Assembly (NCBI GenBank): GCA_038523925.1
Contig: JBCBIY010000004.1
Span: 195,314 to 259,313 of the forward strand
Source: JBCBWG01 sp038523925
GTDB lineage: Bacteria; Pseudomonadota; Alphaproteobacteria; Rhizobiales; Hyphomicrobiaceae
DNA length: 64,000 bases
Reading direction: 5' to 3'
The position numbers and the translations under genes were made by a program. Below, one piece after another: positions 50,659-59,626 of the stretch (position 1 is the first letter of the stretch; every line of letters starts with the position of its first letter). A model generated the notes under the pieces. That model was given only the letters and a program-made list of their open reading frames with translations, was not told where the DNA came from and searched no databases.

Positions 50659-50772
50659 CGCACACCTCCATGGCCACCGGCGGTTGGCCGGCCAGCTTCG
50701 TTGCCCAGTTGGTAGCCGATGGTGCGGGCGAGGCCAAGGTGCCCAGGCGCGCCCAACGCCACGCGCCGGCGC

Positions 50773-51288
50773 TCAGTAGACCTTCTTGTCCGCGTAGCAC
50801 TTGCGCATGATCTCGCAGCGCTCCTTGCCGGGCAGATGCATAAAGCTGCTCGGCGCCGGGCTGATGAACGTGCAAACCTGGTTGAGCCCCGCGAGCGTCA
50901 GCCAGCCCTGGCGGCGGCCACGCTGCACAGCAAAGCAGTCCGCGCGCGATTCATCCGGCCCGCGAAACTGGTGTCCGCACTCGTGCGCGTAGATCCAGAG
51001 TTTCACCGGCGTTGGCACACGGGCGAGAAGGCGGGGATTGAGAATGACGAAGCCCGGAAACGCCGCGCCGTAGTCGTCGAGCTTGCTGTCGAGCACCGTT
51101 GGACGCTGACCGCAGATCAGGCGCTGATTGTCGATGACGAGCTTGCCCGGTGGGATTACCTGCGCGCCGACGTAGCTTGCGTAGGTCTCAGCCGTCGGCG
51201 TCTCAGAGCGGACCCCGGTCGTCACGATCGCGAAGCTCACAAGCGCCGTGAGCGCAATGATCGTGCAGTTGATGCGATAAAACGGCAT
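50773..51288 (-). CDS. Exported or membrane-anchored protein with HExxH metalloprotease motif
   Basis: Not assigned to a named family. The 171-aa product starts MPFYRINCTIIALTALVSFA, a signal peptide or anchor. The soluble part has VIDNQRLICGQRPTVLDSKL, then WIYAHECGHQFRGPDESRAD: HECGH is a zinc-binding HExxH, and E/D-SRAD a plausible third-ligand helix, as in minimal gluzincins. Several Cys residues (in LICGQR, HECGHQ, ADCFAV, QVCTFI, ERCEIM and RKCYAD) could form disulfides. The start at 51288 was chosen for the signal peptide; the frame opens at 51438. A small periplasmic metallopeptidase is inferred. Confidence 0.68.
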   Translation of the reverse strand: MPFYRINCTIIALTALVSFAIVTTGVRSETPTAETYASYVGAQVIPPGKLVIDNQRLICGQRPTVLDSKLDDYGAAFPGFVILNPRLLARVPTPVKLWIYAHECGHQFRGPDESRADCFAVQRGRRQGWLTLAGLNQVCTFISPAPSSFMHLPGKERCEIMRKCYADKKVY

Positions 51289-51516
51289 GCGCGGTGCGGC
51301 CCTCGGGGGTGGTCTGATCGCTGCGTGGGTGCCTGGGGCATAGCGATCGAGGCGGTCGGATATGGCTACCCGAGTTCCGGTTAAGCTGCCAAGCGGGTGC
51401 GGCCAGACTTGGCTCGAATCCGGCCGTGAGCGGGGCAAAGCGGCGCATGCGCTGTGGACTGTTTTTGCGCATCGTTTGGCGGGATTTGCAGTCTGCTGGC
51501 GGTGCCGTGAGCCTTG

Positions 51517-52317
51517 TTAAACGGGCCGCTCGGCGACGAGCACAAGTTCCGTAAGGGTAAACGCGATGTCGGAGCCCTCCGACACGGGGCGGATGAAAGC
51601 GGCCAGTGGCGAGGCCTCATCAGAGATTTGTGATCTCAGCTCCGCTTCGATGTCCGGTGCAACGGACATCGTGCTGCACCAGCGCTTGAAGCTCATCGGC
51701 TTGTCGAGGTGTTCGGTCCTGCGAATGACCAGCCCGGCCGCTTCGACGAGGTCAATCCATTCGCCGTGGGTCAACGCGCGTCCGTGGCTCGGATCGCGGC
51801 GCTTCTCGAAAGCGTTGTAGGCCTGCGCCGACGCGACCTGGTCTTCCGGAGATAGGCCGGGGTTGGTGGCGTTATCCGGCGAGAGGTTGTCGACGAGGCC
51901 GAACGTGCCGCCGGGCTTCAAGACACGCGCAGCCTCGGCGACGAATGCCTTTGGCGAAGGGAAGTGGTGCGGTGCGATCCGGCAGGTGACGAGATCGAAC
52001 GTGGCGTCATCAAACGGCAGGTTTTCGGCGTCGGCCTCTGCAAACGAGATGTTTGTGATGCCTTTCTTTGCCGCCAGCACCTTTGCCTCGGCGAGCATCT
52101 CCGGCGTGATGTCGCTCGCGGTGACGTGTTTCACGTGTGGCGCAAGGGCGAGCGCCGTGTGCCCGGCAGCCGTCGCCACATCAAGTGCCGCCCAGTTCGG
52201 CTTTGGCGCGACCGCCTCAACAAGCCGCGCAAGCGAGTGTCCTTTGGCGTGCACGGGTGATGAGACGTAATTCCGCGCGTTCGCGCCGAACTGCTGCTGC
52301 ACGAGATCTTTGGTCAT
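51517..52317 (-). CDS. Class I SAM-dependent methyltransferase (UbiE/Methyltransf_11 type)
   Basis: A 266-aa methyltransferase. Motif I is AALDVATAAGHTALALAPHV, then the acidic VTASDITPEMLAEAKVLAAK, LPFDDATFDLVTCRIAPHHF and VLKPGGTFGLVDNLSPDNA. Typical of small-molecule and quinone methylases; substrate unknown. It overlaps the upstream MFS gene by 4 bp (ATGA), so the two are one unit. Confidence 0.88.
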   Translation of the reverse strand: MTKDLVQQQFGANARNYVSSPVHAKGHSLARLVEAVAPKPNWAALDVATAAGHTALALAPHVKHVTASDITPEMLAEAKVLAAKKGITNISFAEADAENLPFDDATFDLVTCRIAPHHFPSPKAFVAEAARVLKPGGTFGLVDNLSPDNATNPGLSPEDQVASAQAYNAFEKRRDPSHGRALTHGEWIDLVEAAGLVIRRTEHLDKPMSFKRWCSTMSVAPDIEAELRSQISDEASPLAAFIRPVSEGSDIAFTLTELVLVAERPV

Positions 52318-53531
52318 TGTGTTGAGACCTCCGGCGCGTTGGTCTTGAGCTGCGCGAGCGCCATGAAAACCGCTGCAAGCATGGCGCTGAATAAAAAGCC
52401 GACGAACAGCGGCATCACGGTGCCGTCGAATGCCTGTCCGGTGATCGTGCCCCAGACGATGGAGACGAGCGTCGACACGAACGCGATGACGGCTGCCGCG
52501 GACCCGGCAAGCCGGCCCATGGGTTCCATAGCGGCGGCGTTGAAGTTGCCAAAGAGGAAACCAAAGCTGCCGACGATGACGATCATGAGCGCGAAGAATA
52601 GCTCGAACGATACGCTGCGGCCTGGCCCCGCTGCGTACGTGAGCGCAACACCGACTGCGGCGGTCAATACAAACACCGCGATCGCGATCGCGCAGACCTT
52701 GATCAGGCCAACGCGGCGGACGAGGGCTCCGTTGACGAACGATGCGCCACCGACGATCAGCGCGAGGACTGCGAAGTAGCCGGGAAAGGCTGCACCCCGC
52801 CCGTAGACGTCGCTGAAGATCTGCTGCGCTGACGTCAGGTAGCCAAAGAAGCCGCCGAAGATCAGGCCCTGCGCGATCGTGAAGGCAAGCGTCGTCCGGT
52901 TTGTAAGACAGAGCGCCATATCACGGCTGACACCGCGAACGGAAAGCGGCCGGCGCGCCGACGGTGGGTGCGTTTCCGGATAGCGCAACGAGAACCATGT
53001 AAGCGCGACCAGCCCCATCACGAAGAAGACGGTGAAAATCATCCGCCAGCCTGCAAGCGCTTGAATCACCTGCCCGATGAATGGCGCGATGGCCGGGACG
53101 ACGATGAAGACCGCCATGACGAACGACATGATCCGGGCCATCTGCGCACCGGCGTACTCGTCGCGGACGAGGGCATTCGAGACGACCCGCGGCCCGGCGG
53201 CACCGACGCCCTGCAAGGCGCGGCCTGCGAGCATGACGTTGAAGTCGTCGGAGATCGAGCAGATCACCGTGCCGACAAGGTAGATCAGCAGGCCGACGAG
53301 GATTGGGCCGCGCCGGCCGAAGCTATCGGAGACCGGCCCGTAGACGAGCTGACCAAGGCCGAGCCCGGCGACAAAAGCTGTCAGGATGAGCTGCGCCGTG
53401 TTGGGATCGGGCAGCGTGTAGTCGGCCGCGATTGCAGGCAGCGCCGGCAGCATCGCGTCGATCGAAAGCGCAACGAGCGAGATCAGCACGGCGAGGATCG
53501 CAATGCGCTCGGCAAGTATGGGTGGGCGTGA
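52314..53531 (-). CDS. MFS drug-resistance transporter, Bcr/CflA family
   Basis: A 405-aa efflux transporter with 12 TM helices. Typical Bcr/CflA segments are SIDAMLPALPAIAADY near the start, GLGLGQLVYGPVSDSFGRRG (motif A) and GRALQGVGAAGPRVVSNALV, followed by RDEYAG. GTG 53531 was chosen because GGAG lies 8 nt upstream; the frame also opens at a TTG at 53591. It is followed by the coupled methyltransferase gene, a pairing that could mean export and modification of one compound, but this is only inference. Confidence 0.88.
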   Translation of the reverse strand, partial: SRPPILAERIAILAVLISLVALSIDAMLPALPAIAADYTLPDPNTAQLILTAFVAGLGLGQLVYGPVSDSFGRRGPILVGLLIYLVGTVICSISDDFNVMLAGRALQGVGAAGPRVVSNALVRDEYAGAQMARIMSFVMAVFIVVPAIAPFIGQVIQALAGWRMIFTVFFVMGLVALTWFSLRYPETHPPSARRPLSVRGVSRDMALCLTNRTTLAFTIAQGLIFGGFFGYLTSAQQIFSDVYGRGAAFPGYFAVLALIVGGASFVNGALVRRVGLIKVCAIAIAVFVLTAAVGVALTYAAGPGRSVSFELFFALMIVIVGSFGFLFGNFNAAAMEPMGRLAGSAAAVIAFVSTLVSIVWGTITGQAFDGTVMPLFVGFLFSAMLAAVFMALAQLKTNAPEVSTQ

Positions 53532-53668
53532 CACGAGGCGGGCTCCGGCGGGGCTGCGGGCGAACCTGCACGTCGCGCTCGCGTGCGGCAATGCCGGAAC
53601 CGCGATCAGAGCTATGCGGCCGGGCGATGTCTACTGACGGTGAGCCTGCGCCCTGATCGCCGACCCCG

Positions 53669-55450
53669 TTAGCGGACCTTGAACTCGATCCGCCGATTGC
53701 GGGAGCGGTTCTGCGGCGTGGTGTTCGGCAGCAGCGGGCGCGTTTCGCCAAAGCCCTTTGACGTCAGGCGATCACTTGCGACGCCGGCCTTCACCAGCGC
53801 GTTGGCGACGGCGGCCGCCCGCTGTTCAGACAGGCGCAGGTTGAACGCGTCGGATCCCGTTGCGTCGGTGTGGCCATCGATCGAGAGCGCCACGTTCGGG
53901 CAATCGCGCGCAATGCCGGCGATCTTTGCGATGGTGGCGCTGCTCGCGGAGCTGAGCTCAGCGCTTGATGAGCGGAACCGGATCGTCCCGTTGGCTGCTG
54001 CGTCGCGGACCTGGGTCAGGCAGGCTTCAGCCCGCGCGCGGACTTCTGCAGCCTTGCGCTCGGCCTCGGCCGCACGACGGGCCTCGGCCTCACGACGGGC
54101 ACGGGCCGCCTCAGCACGCTGCCGTGCCTCCTCTTCCGCACGCCGCTTCGCTTCAGCGACGCGGCGGGCCTCTTCCTCAGCCTTGCGCTTGGCCTCAGCT
54201 TCCGCACGGAGGCGGTCTTCTTCAGCTTTGCGTTTTGCTTCCGCCTCAGCGACGCGGCGCGCCTCTTCTTCAGCCTTGCGCTTCGCTTCTGCTTCCGCAC
54301 GGAGGCGGTCTTCTTCAGCTTTGCGTTTTGCTTCCGCCTCAGCGACGCGGCGCGCCTCTTCTTCAGCCTTGCGCTTCGCTTCAGCTTCCGCACGGAGGCG
54401 GTCTTCTTCAGCTTTGCGTTTTGCTTCCGCTTCAGCGACGCGGCGCGCCTCTTCTTCAGCCTTGCGCTTCGCTTCAGCTTCCGCACGGAGGCGGTCTTCT
54501 TCAGCTTTGCGTTCTGCTTCCGCCTCAGCGACGCGGCGCGCCTCTTCTTCAGCCTTGCGCTTCGCTTCAGCTTCCGCACGGAGGCGGTCTTCTTCAGCTT
54601 TGCGTTTTGCTTCCGCCTCAGCGACGCGGCGCGCCTCTTCTTCAGCCTTGCGCTTCGCTTCCGCTTCAGCGACGCGGCGCGCGTCTTCCTCAGCCTTGCG
54701 CTTGGCTTCGGCCCGGAGCCTTTCTTCCTCGGCCTTTCGGCGAGCCTCTTCCTCGGCTGCTTTTTTTTCCGCGGCCAACCGGGCTTCCTCGGTGGCGCGT
54801 TGGGCAGCAAGGGCCGCTAACCGTTCTTGCTCGGCCGCACGGCGCTTGCGCGCCTCTTCATCCGCTTTGCGGCGGGCTTCTGCCTGGAGACGCTCTTCTT
54901 CTTCTTTCCGCTTGGCTTCTGCGGCGGCCGCGAGCCGCGCCTCCTCCGCTTTCCGCTTGCGCTCGGCCTCGGCTTCCTCGGCGAGGCGACGGGCTTCAAT
55001 TTCGGCCTTGCGTTTTGCTTCAGCCTCAGCGACGCGGCGCTCTTCTTCCGCCTTGCGCCGCGCGTAAGCCTCTTCAGCGGCTTTGCGGCTGGCGGCCTGC
55101 TGCGCCTTGTGCACGCGTAGTTTCTCTTCCGCAGCCTTCACTTCGATGCAGCCGGAGAGGACGCGGAAGCTCGGCTCTACCGGCGGCGTAACTTCCGCGA
55201 GGCAGGCTTTGCGATGGTCAGGAAGAATGAACGTCCAGGCACCAAACAGCGCATCGCGCGCGCGGCGCTCAAACAACTGGCACTGGCCGACGGCACTGTC
55301 GGTCGCGCAGATCTGGTTGATCCGCCAGGACGGAAACCCTGGGTCGTCGTCGGCGCGGGCCGTCAAGGAACAGAGACCGCAGATACTCGCGAAGCCCGCG
55401 AACGCAAACACAAGTGGCCCGAAACGCACCACAGCCTCCCTAAAGCTCAT
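53669..55450 (-). CDS. OmpA-family protein with TolA-like coiled coil (repeat-expanded)
   Basis: A 593-aa envelope protein in three parts. A signal peptide (FGPLVFAFAGFASICGLCS) and a small Cys-containing domain reach about residue 110. A roughly 340-residue Ala/Glu/Lys/Arg-rich helix (AEEEARRVAEAEAKRKAEED and similar) follows and resembles the TolA stalk. The C-terminal OmpA domain has ALSIDGHTDATGSDAFNLRL, LSEQRAAAVANALVKAGV, and ends RSRNRRIEFKVR, the peptidoglycan-binding pattern. The helix includes five perfect 93-bp direct repeats at 54201-54665. It may link outer structures to the wall over a variable distance. It lies downstream of leuC. Confidence 0.88.
   Translation of the reverse strand: MSFREAVVRFGPLVFAFAGFASICGLCSLTARADDDPGFPSWRINQICATDSAVGQCQLFERRARDALFGAWTFILPDHRKACLAEVTPPVEPSFRVLSGCIEVKAAEEKLRVHKAQQAASRKAAEEAYARRKAEEERRVAEAEAKRKAEIEARRLAEEAEAERKRKAEEARLAAAAEAKRKEEEERLQAEARRKADEEARKRRAAEQERLAALAAQRATEEARLAAEKKAAEEEARRKAEEERLRAEAKRKAEEDARRVAEAEAKRKAEEEARRVAEAEAKRKAEEDRLRAEAEAKRKAEEEARRVAEAEAERKAEEDRLRAEAEAKRKAEEEARRVAEAEAKRKAEEDRLRAEAEAKRKAEEEARRVAEAEAKRKAEEDRLRAEAEAKRKAEEEARRVAEAEAKRKAEEDRLRAEAEAKRKAEEEARRVAEAKRRAEEEARQRAEAARARREAEARRAAEAERKAAEVRARAEACLTQVRDAAANGTIRFRSSSAELSSASSATIAKIAGIARDCPNVALSIDGHTDATGSDAFNLRLSEQRAAAVANALVKAGVASDRLTSKGFGETRPLLPNTTPQNRSRNRRIEFKVR
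54201..54665. repeat. Five tandem 93-bp repeats inside the OmpA/TolA-like gene
   Basis: TCCGCACGGA recurs at 54201, 54294, 54387, 54480 and 54573, exactly 93 bp apart, and the spacers between are nearly the same. Each unit encodes 31 residues of an E/A/K/R-rich helix, so whole-unit gain or loss keeps the frame and the helix. This is a classical slippage or recombination substrate. Confidence 0.95.
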
Positions 55451-55663
55451 CCGCGTGAGGCGGTATCGCCCGACCCGAAAGATGCAGCGCTCAACGAGAA
55501 CGCTGGATCAGACAAGGCAGGCCGCGGCCCGCCCGAACTGATCTCGTCTTTTGCGGAGGCACACTAGTGCTAAAGCCCGGCAAAACAAGAGACTTTAGCG
55601 GGGCCTCGACGTTGGTCGAAGCCCGCGCTGAAGGTTGCCGATGCCGCAGACAGACGCAAACCG

Positions 55664-57070
55664 TCAGCCGGAGGGGAACTCGCGGATGTCGACAAAGCGG
55701 CCTGCGATTGCGGCTGCCGCGGCTGTTGCCGGTGAGACAAGGTGCGTGCGGCCGAGCCGGCCCTGACGACCTTCGAAGTTGCGGTTCGAGGTCGAGGCGC
55801 AGCGTTCTCGAGGTTTCAGTTGGTCGGGGTTCATGCCAAGGCACATCGAGCAGCCGGCTTCGCGCCAGTCGAAGCCTGCGTCCTTCAAGATGACATCAAG
55901 GCCCTCGGCTTCCGCCTGCGCTTTGACGAGACCGGAGCCCGGGACGATCATCGCGTAGACATCGCCGTGAACCTTGCGGCCCTCAGCAATCTTGGCGACT
56001 TCGCGCAGATCCTCGATGCGCCCGTTGGTGCACGAGCCGATGAAGATGCGGTCGAGTTTGATGTCGGTGACTTTGGTTCCAGCTTCGAGGCCCATGTAGG
56101 AGAGCGACCGCTCCATCGAGGCACGGCGGCTCTCATCGTCAATCGCACTTGGGTCGGGCACGCGGCCGGTGATCGAGACGACGTCTTCCGGGCTCGTGCC
56201 CCAGGTGATCGTCGGCGGCAGGTTGCCTGCGTCCAGCGTCACGACCTGGTCGAAGTGCGCGCCATCATCGCTGTAGAGCGTTTCCCAGTGGCGCATGGCC
56301 ATATCCCAGGCGCCGCCCTTCGGCGACTTCGGGCGGCCTTTCAGATATTCAAACGTTTTCTCATCGGGCGCGACCAATCCGGCCCGCGCGCCGCCCTCGA
56401 TGCTCATATTGCAGACCGTCATCCGGCCCTCCATCGAAAGCGCGCGGATCGCGTCGCCCGCGTACTCAATGACGTGGCCCGTGCCGCCGGCGGTGCCAAT
56501 CTCGCCGATGATCGCGAGGATGATGTCTTTGGCGGTGACGCCGTCGCCAAGCGTGCCGTTGACCTCCACCTTCATGTTCTTTGCGCGCCGCTGAATGAGC
56601 GTCTGCGTCGCGAGCACGTGTTCGACCTCGCTTGTGCCGATGCCGTGTGCGAGTGCTCCGAACGCGCCGTGGGTCGACGTGTGGCTGTCGCCGCAGACGA
56701 TGGTCGTGCCGGGAAGCGTGAAACCCTGTTCCGGGCCGATCACGTGGACGATGCCTTGGCGATCATCGCGCTCGTCGTAGTACTCGATGCCGAAGTCCGC
56801 AGCGTTCTTGGCGAGCGTCTCGACTTGGATGCGGCTCTCATCATCATCGATCCCGGCGGAGCGGTCCGATGTCGGCACGTTGTGGTCGACGACAGCAAGC
56901 GTCTTTTGCGGTGCGCGAACGGGGCGGCCGGCCATGCGCAAGCCCTCGAAGGCCTGCGGGCTCGTCACCTCGTGAACGAGATGGCGGTCGATGTAGAGCA
57001 GGCAGGTGCCGTCTTCTTGCTCGCTGACGATGTGCTCGTCGAAAATCTTATCGTAGAGCGTACGCGCCAT
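55664..57070 (-). CDS. leuC: 3-isopropylmalate dehydratase large subunit
   Basis: A 468-aa aconitase-family enzyme with a [4Fe-4S] cluster. Cluster cysteines lie in FIGSCTNGRIEDLREV and AGCSMCLGMNPDQL, and IVCGDSHTSTHGAFGALAHG is the substrate-binding site. GGAGG lies 9 nt before the ATG. It pairs with LeuD (50053-50658), which is unlinked here. A strong hairpin with a T run stands about 195 bp upstream on the same strand. Confidence 0.97.
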   Translation of the reverse strand: MARTLYDKIFDEHIVSEQEDGTCLLYIDRHLVHEVTSPQAFEGLRMAGRPVRAPQKTLAVVDHNVPTSDRSAGIDDDESRIQVETLAKNAADFGIEYYDERDDRQGIVHVIGPEQGFTLPGTTIVCGDSHTSTHGAFGALAHGIGTSEVEHVLATQTLIQRRAKNMKVEVNGTLGDGVTAKDIILAIIGEIGTAGGTGHVIEYAGDAIRALSMEGRMTVCNMSIEGGARAGLVAPDEKTFEYLKGRPKSPKGGAWDMAMRHWETLYSDDGAHFDQVVTLDAGNLPPTITWGTSPEDVVSITGRVPDPSAIDDESRRASMERSLSYMGLEAGTKVTDIKLDRIFIGSCTNGRIEDLREVAKIAEGRKVHGDVYAMIVPGSGLVKAQAEAEGLDVILKDAGFDWREAGCSMCLGMNPDQLKPRERCASTSNRNFEGRQGRLGRTHLVSPATAAAAAIAGRFVDIREFPSG

Positions 57071-57457
57071 CCGCTTGCGTCCTCCTCAATTGTCTTTTGA
57101 AACCGGGATGTAGCGTGCGCGGCGGTGAGCTGCAATTCATCGAACGCCGCGCAGATCGCTTCGGGTTCGCATCCGCCCACCTGTACTGATCGGGTTGCTT
57201 GGATTGCGCGGCATCTTGAAGAGGCCGGAGCGGCCGCCTGACCTGCACGAACGCGAAACAAAAGAACCGAGACCCGGCGGCTGCCGGGCTCGGTTCGATC
57301 GCACCGAAGTGGAGCGAGGCGCCAAAGGGAGGAACGCCTCAGGCTGTCCGTCACAGCCGCGGTCAGGATCGCGCGAATACTGGCCCGACGGTAGGAGCCA
57401 GCCGCGCATGCAAGTCATGCCGCAATCGCATGCACGAGTAATTGACAAGACGTTAGG
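57071..57457. other. 387-bp intergenic region upstream of leuC
   Basis: No gene is supported. A minus-strand frame opening with TTG at 57448 is Arg/Ser-rich and lacks a Shine-Dalgarno. The region holds the hairpin at 57260-57296 and is where the leuC promoter should be. I see no tRNA and no recognised riboswitch. Confidence 0.7.
57260..57296 (-). terminator. Strong Rho-independent terminator or attenuator upstream of leuC
   Basis: On the minus strand GAACCGAG-CCCGGC-AGCC-GCCGGG-T-CTCGGTTC forms a 14-bp stem with one bulge, followed by TTTTGTTTC. It is 162 bp after the LysR stop and about 195 bp before leuC. It could end the trxB-LysR transcript, or attenuate leuC. Confidence 0.8.
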
Positions 57458-58345
57458 CTAATTAATGTTCCGAGCCTTAGAGACAAAGAAGTCCCGCAGA
57501 ACGTGAACTTTCTTTGAAGACTTTAGCTCTTCAGGATAAACGAAGAGAAGCTGTAGTTTTGGCAGCTCGACATCATTGAGGACGGGGACCAGATCCTTCT
57601 CCTCTTCCGTCAAATACTCCGGAATAAGCCCGACACCGATCCCTGAGCGTACCGCATACTTGATTGCGATGATGCTGTTGACGCGAAGCACAGGTTCGCG
57701 CGGGCCGCGTCCGTTGGTGCCTGCGGTCTCAAGCCAGCGCATCGCCGAGAGATGGTGCGTCGGCTGACCGCTGTAGGAGACGAACCGGTGATGCTCGAGT
57801 TGGTCGAGCGACTGCGGTGCGCCAAACGTCTTCACGTATTGCGTCGACGCGAACGCTCGCATGCGGATCGATGTCAGCGGCCGGCGAATGAGGTCCGGGT
57901 TGTCCGGCTCATGCGTCCAGATCGCGACGTCTGCGGCGCGCATGGCGATGTCGACCTGCTCGTCATTGAGCAAAAGTTCCATCCGGATGTCCGGATAGAT
58001 GTCCATGAATTCCCGCAGCCGTTGCGTGATCCAAACCGTGCCCAGGCCAACCGGTGCGGTGATGCGCAAGTCGCCCGCGGGCTTGGTTGTCGCGTCGGAC
58101 AGTAGCGTCTCCGCCGTCTGCAGTTTGCTCATCACGTCGGTTGCAGTCTGGTAGAGCAGCTCTCCCTGCTCCGTCAGAACGAGACCGCGTGCATGGCGGT
58201 GAAACAGCGGTACTTTCAGGTCCCGCTCCAGCGCTGAAACCTGACGGCTGACCGCCGACTGGCTCATGCGCAGGGCCTCGCCTGCATGCGTAAAACTGCC
58301 GGCGTCGGCAGCCGCATGAAATATCTTCAGTTTGTCCCAATCCAT
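57458..58345 (-). CDS. LysR-family transcription regulator
   Basis: A 295-aa regulator. The N-terminal HTH is MDWDKLKIFHAAADAGSFTH, then AGEALRMSQSAVSRQVSALE, and the effector domain covers about residues 90-290. ATG 58345 starts the family-typical N-terminus; the frame opens further up without support. It follows trxB after 235 bp on the same strand. This trxB-LysR pairing is conserved in Hyphomicrobiales. The ligand is unknown. Confidence 0.88.
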   Translation of the reverse strand: MDWDKLKIFHAAADAGSFTHAGEALRMSQSAVSRQVSALERDLKVPLFHRHARGLVLTEQGELLYQTATDVMSKLQTAETLLSDATTKPAGDLRITAPVGLGTVWITQRLREFMDIYPDIRMELLLNDEQVDIAMRAADVAIWTHEPDNPDLIRRPLTSIRMRAFASTQYVKTFGAPQSLDQLEHHRFVSYSGQPTHHLSAMRWLETAGTNGRGPREPVLRVNSIIAIKYAVRSGIGVGLIPEYLTEEEKDLVPVLNDVELPKLQLLFVYPEELKSSKKVHVLRDFFVSKARNIN

Positions 58346-58580
58346 TGGTTCTGGAGCCTCTTTGGTACCCCGGCGATCCGGCGGTACTGCAGCCGAGCGC
58401 GACCCCTGGCGCGGAAACAGGCGCAAACTTGAACGAAATCTGCGAAGGCGCGGGGGCGCGAGCGACAATTGTCGCGTATCCCCTACATCGTTGCTGCAAC
58501 GCGGTATGTCCAGACTGCAGCCGATATTTGCGTCAACAGCGTAGCTGGAAGGCCGCGAATTTGATCATCCGGATGAGGCG

Positions 58581-59546
58581 TTACTCGGCGGCCTCGCGGC
58601 GCGTCTCAAGTTCGGCGAGGTACTTTTCGGCCTCCAGCGCGGCCATGCAACCCATTCCGGCGGCCGTCACAGCCTGGCGGTAGATGTCATCGGTCACATC
58701 GCCGGCAGCAAACACGCCCGGGATGGACGTCGTCGTCGAGTCCGGCTCAGTGATGATGTAGCCGGAGGGCTTCATCTCAACCGCGCCCTTGAACAATTCG
58801 GTCGATGGCGCGTGGCCGATCGCGATGAAGATCCCATCGACGTCGTGCTCGGTGACCGCGCCGGTCTTCACGTTCTTCAACCGCGCACCGGTCACCTTCT
58901 TCGGCTCGGCATCGCCGGTCACTTCGTCCAGCCTATGATCCCAGACGACCTCGATCTTCTCGTTGGCGAACACGCGGTCCTGCAGGATGCGCTCGGCGCG
59001 GAAGCTGTCGCGGCGATGCACGAGCGTCACCTTGCGCGCGAAGTTCGTCAGGAACAGAGCTTCCTCGACGGCTGTGTTGCCGCCCCCGACGACCATCACG
59101 TCTTTGCCGCGATAGAAGAAGCCGTCACACGTCGCACAGGCCGAAACGCCAAACCCCTGGAACGCGGCCTCGCTCGGGATGCCGAGCCAGCGGGCTTGAG
59201 CGCCGGTGCAGATAACAAGCGCGTCACAGGTGTAGGCCGCGCCACCGTCGCCGGTCAGCCGGAACGGCCGCGTTGAAAGGTCGACGTCGGTGATGTGGTC
59301 CATCACGAGATCCGTACCGACGTTTTCAGCCTGCGCCTTCATCTGCTCCATCAGCCACGGGCCCTGGATCGCGTCAGCAAAGCCCGGGTAGTTCTCGACA
59401 TCGGTCGTAATCGTGAGCTGCCCGCCCGGCTGAATGCCCTGGATCAGCATCGGCTCCAGCATCGCGCGCGCGGCATAGACGGCGGCGGTGTATCCGGCCG
59501 GGCCGGACCCGAGGATGATCAGTTTTGCGTGGCGGGTTTCGGCCAT
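58581..59546 (-). CDS. trxB: Thioredoxin-disulfide reductase
   Basis: A 321-aa low-Mr thioredoxin reductase. FAD binding is by LIILGSGPAGYTAAVYAARA, the redox-active pair is SACATCDGFFYRGKD (Cys137, Cys140), and the NADPH-binding motif is VMVVGGGNTAVEEALFL. The C-terminal GVFAAGDVTDDIYRQAVTAA is also typical. It keeps cytosolic thioredoxin reduced. Confidence 0.96.
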   Translation of the reverse strand: MAETRHAKLIILGSGPAGYTAAVYAARAMLEPMLIQGIQPGGQLTITTDVENYPGFADAIQGPWLMEQMKAQAENVGTDLVMDHITDVDLSTRPFRLTGDGGAAYTCDALVICTGAQARWLGIPSEAAFQGFGVSACATCDGFFYRGKDVMVVGGGNTAVEEALFLTNFARKVTLVHRRDSFRAERILQDRVFANEKIEVVWDHRLDEVTGDAEPKKVTGARLKNVKTGAVTEHDVDGIFIAIGHAPSTELFKGAVEMKPSGYIITEPDSTTTSIPGVFAAGDVTDDIYRQAVTAAGMGCMAALEAEKYLAELETRREAAE

Positions 59547-59626
59547 CGATGAGGTCCTTCAGCTCGCGTCCAATCATGACGCGGACGGCAACACCAAATG
59601 TCACGTGCGCCCGAACCTGCGATTTA

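Noticed and set aside
53679..55191. Long plus-strand frames (408-462 codons) opposite the OmpA-like gene
   Set aside because: Shadows of the E/A/K/R-rich repeats; products are Ala/Ser/Arg or Leu/Pro/Arg-rich without any domain.
57090..57240. tRNA gene suggested by a GGTTCGCATCC-like T-loop
   Set aside because: No matching acceptor stem or anticodon arm at the right distance on either strand.
57137..57448. Possible leader peptide before leuC
   Set aside because: The frame has few Leu codons, a TTG start and no stop before the hairpin; no attenuation logic.
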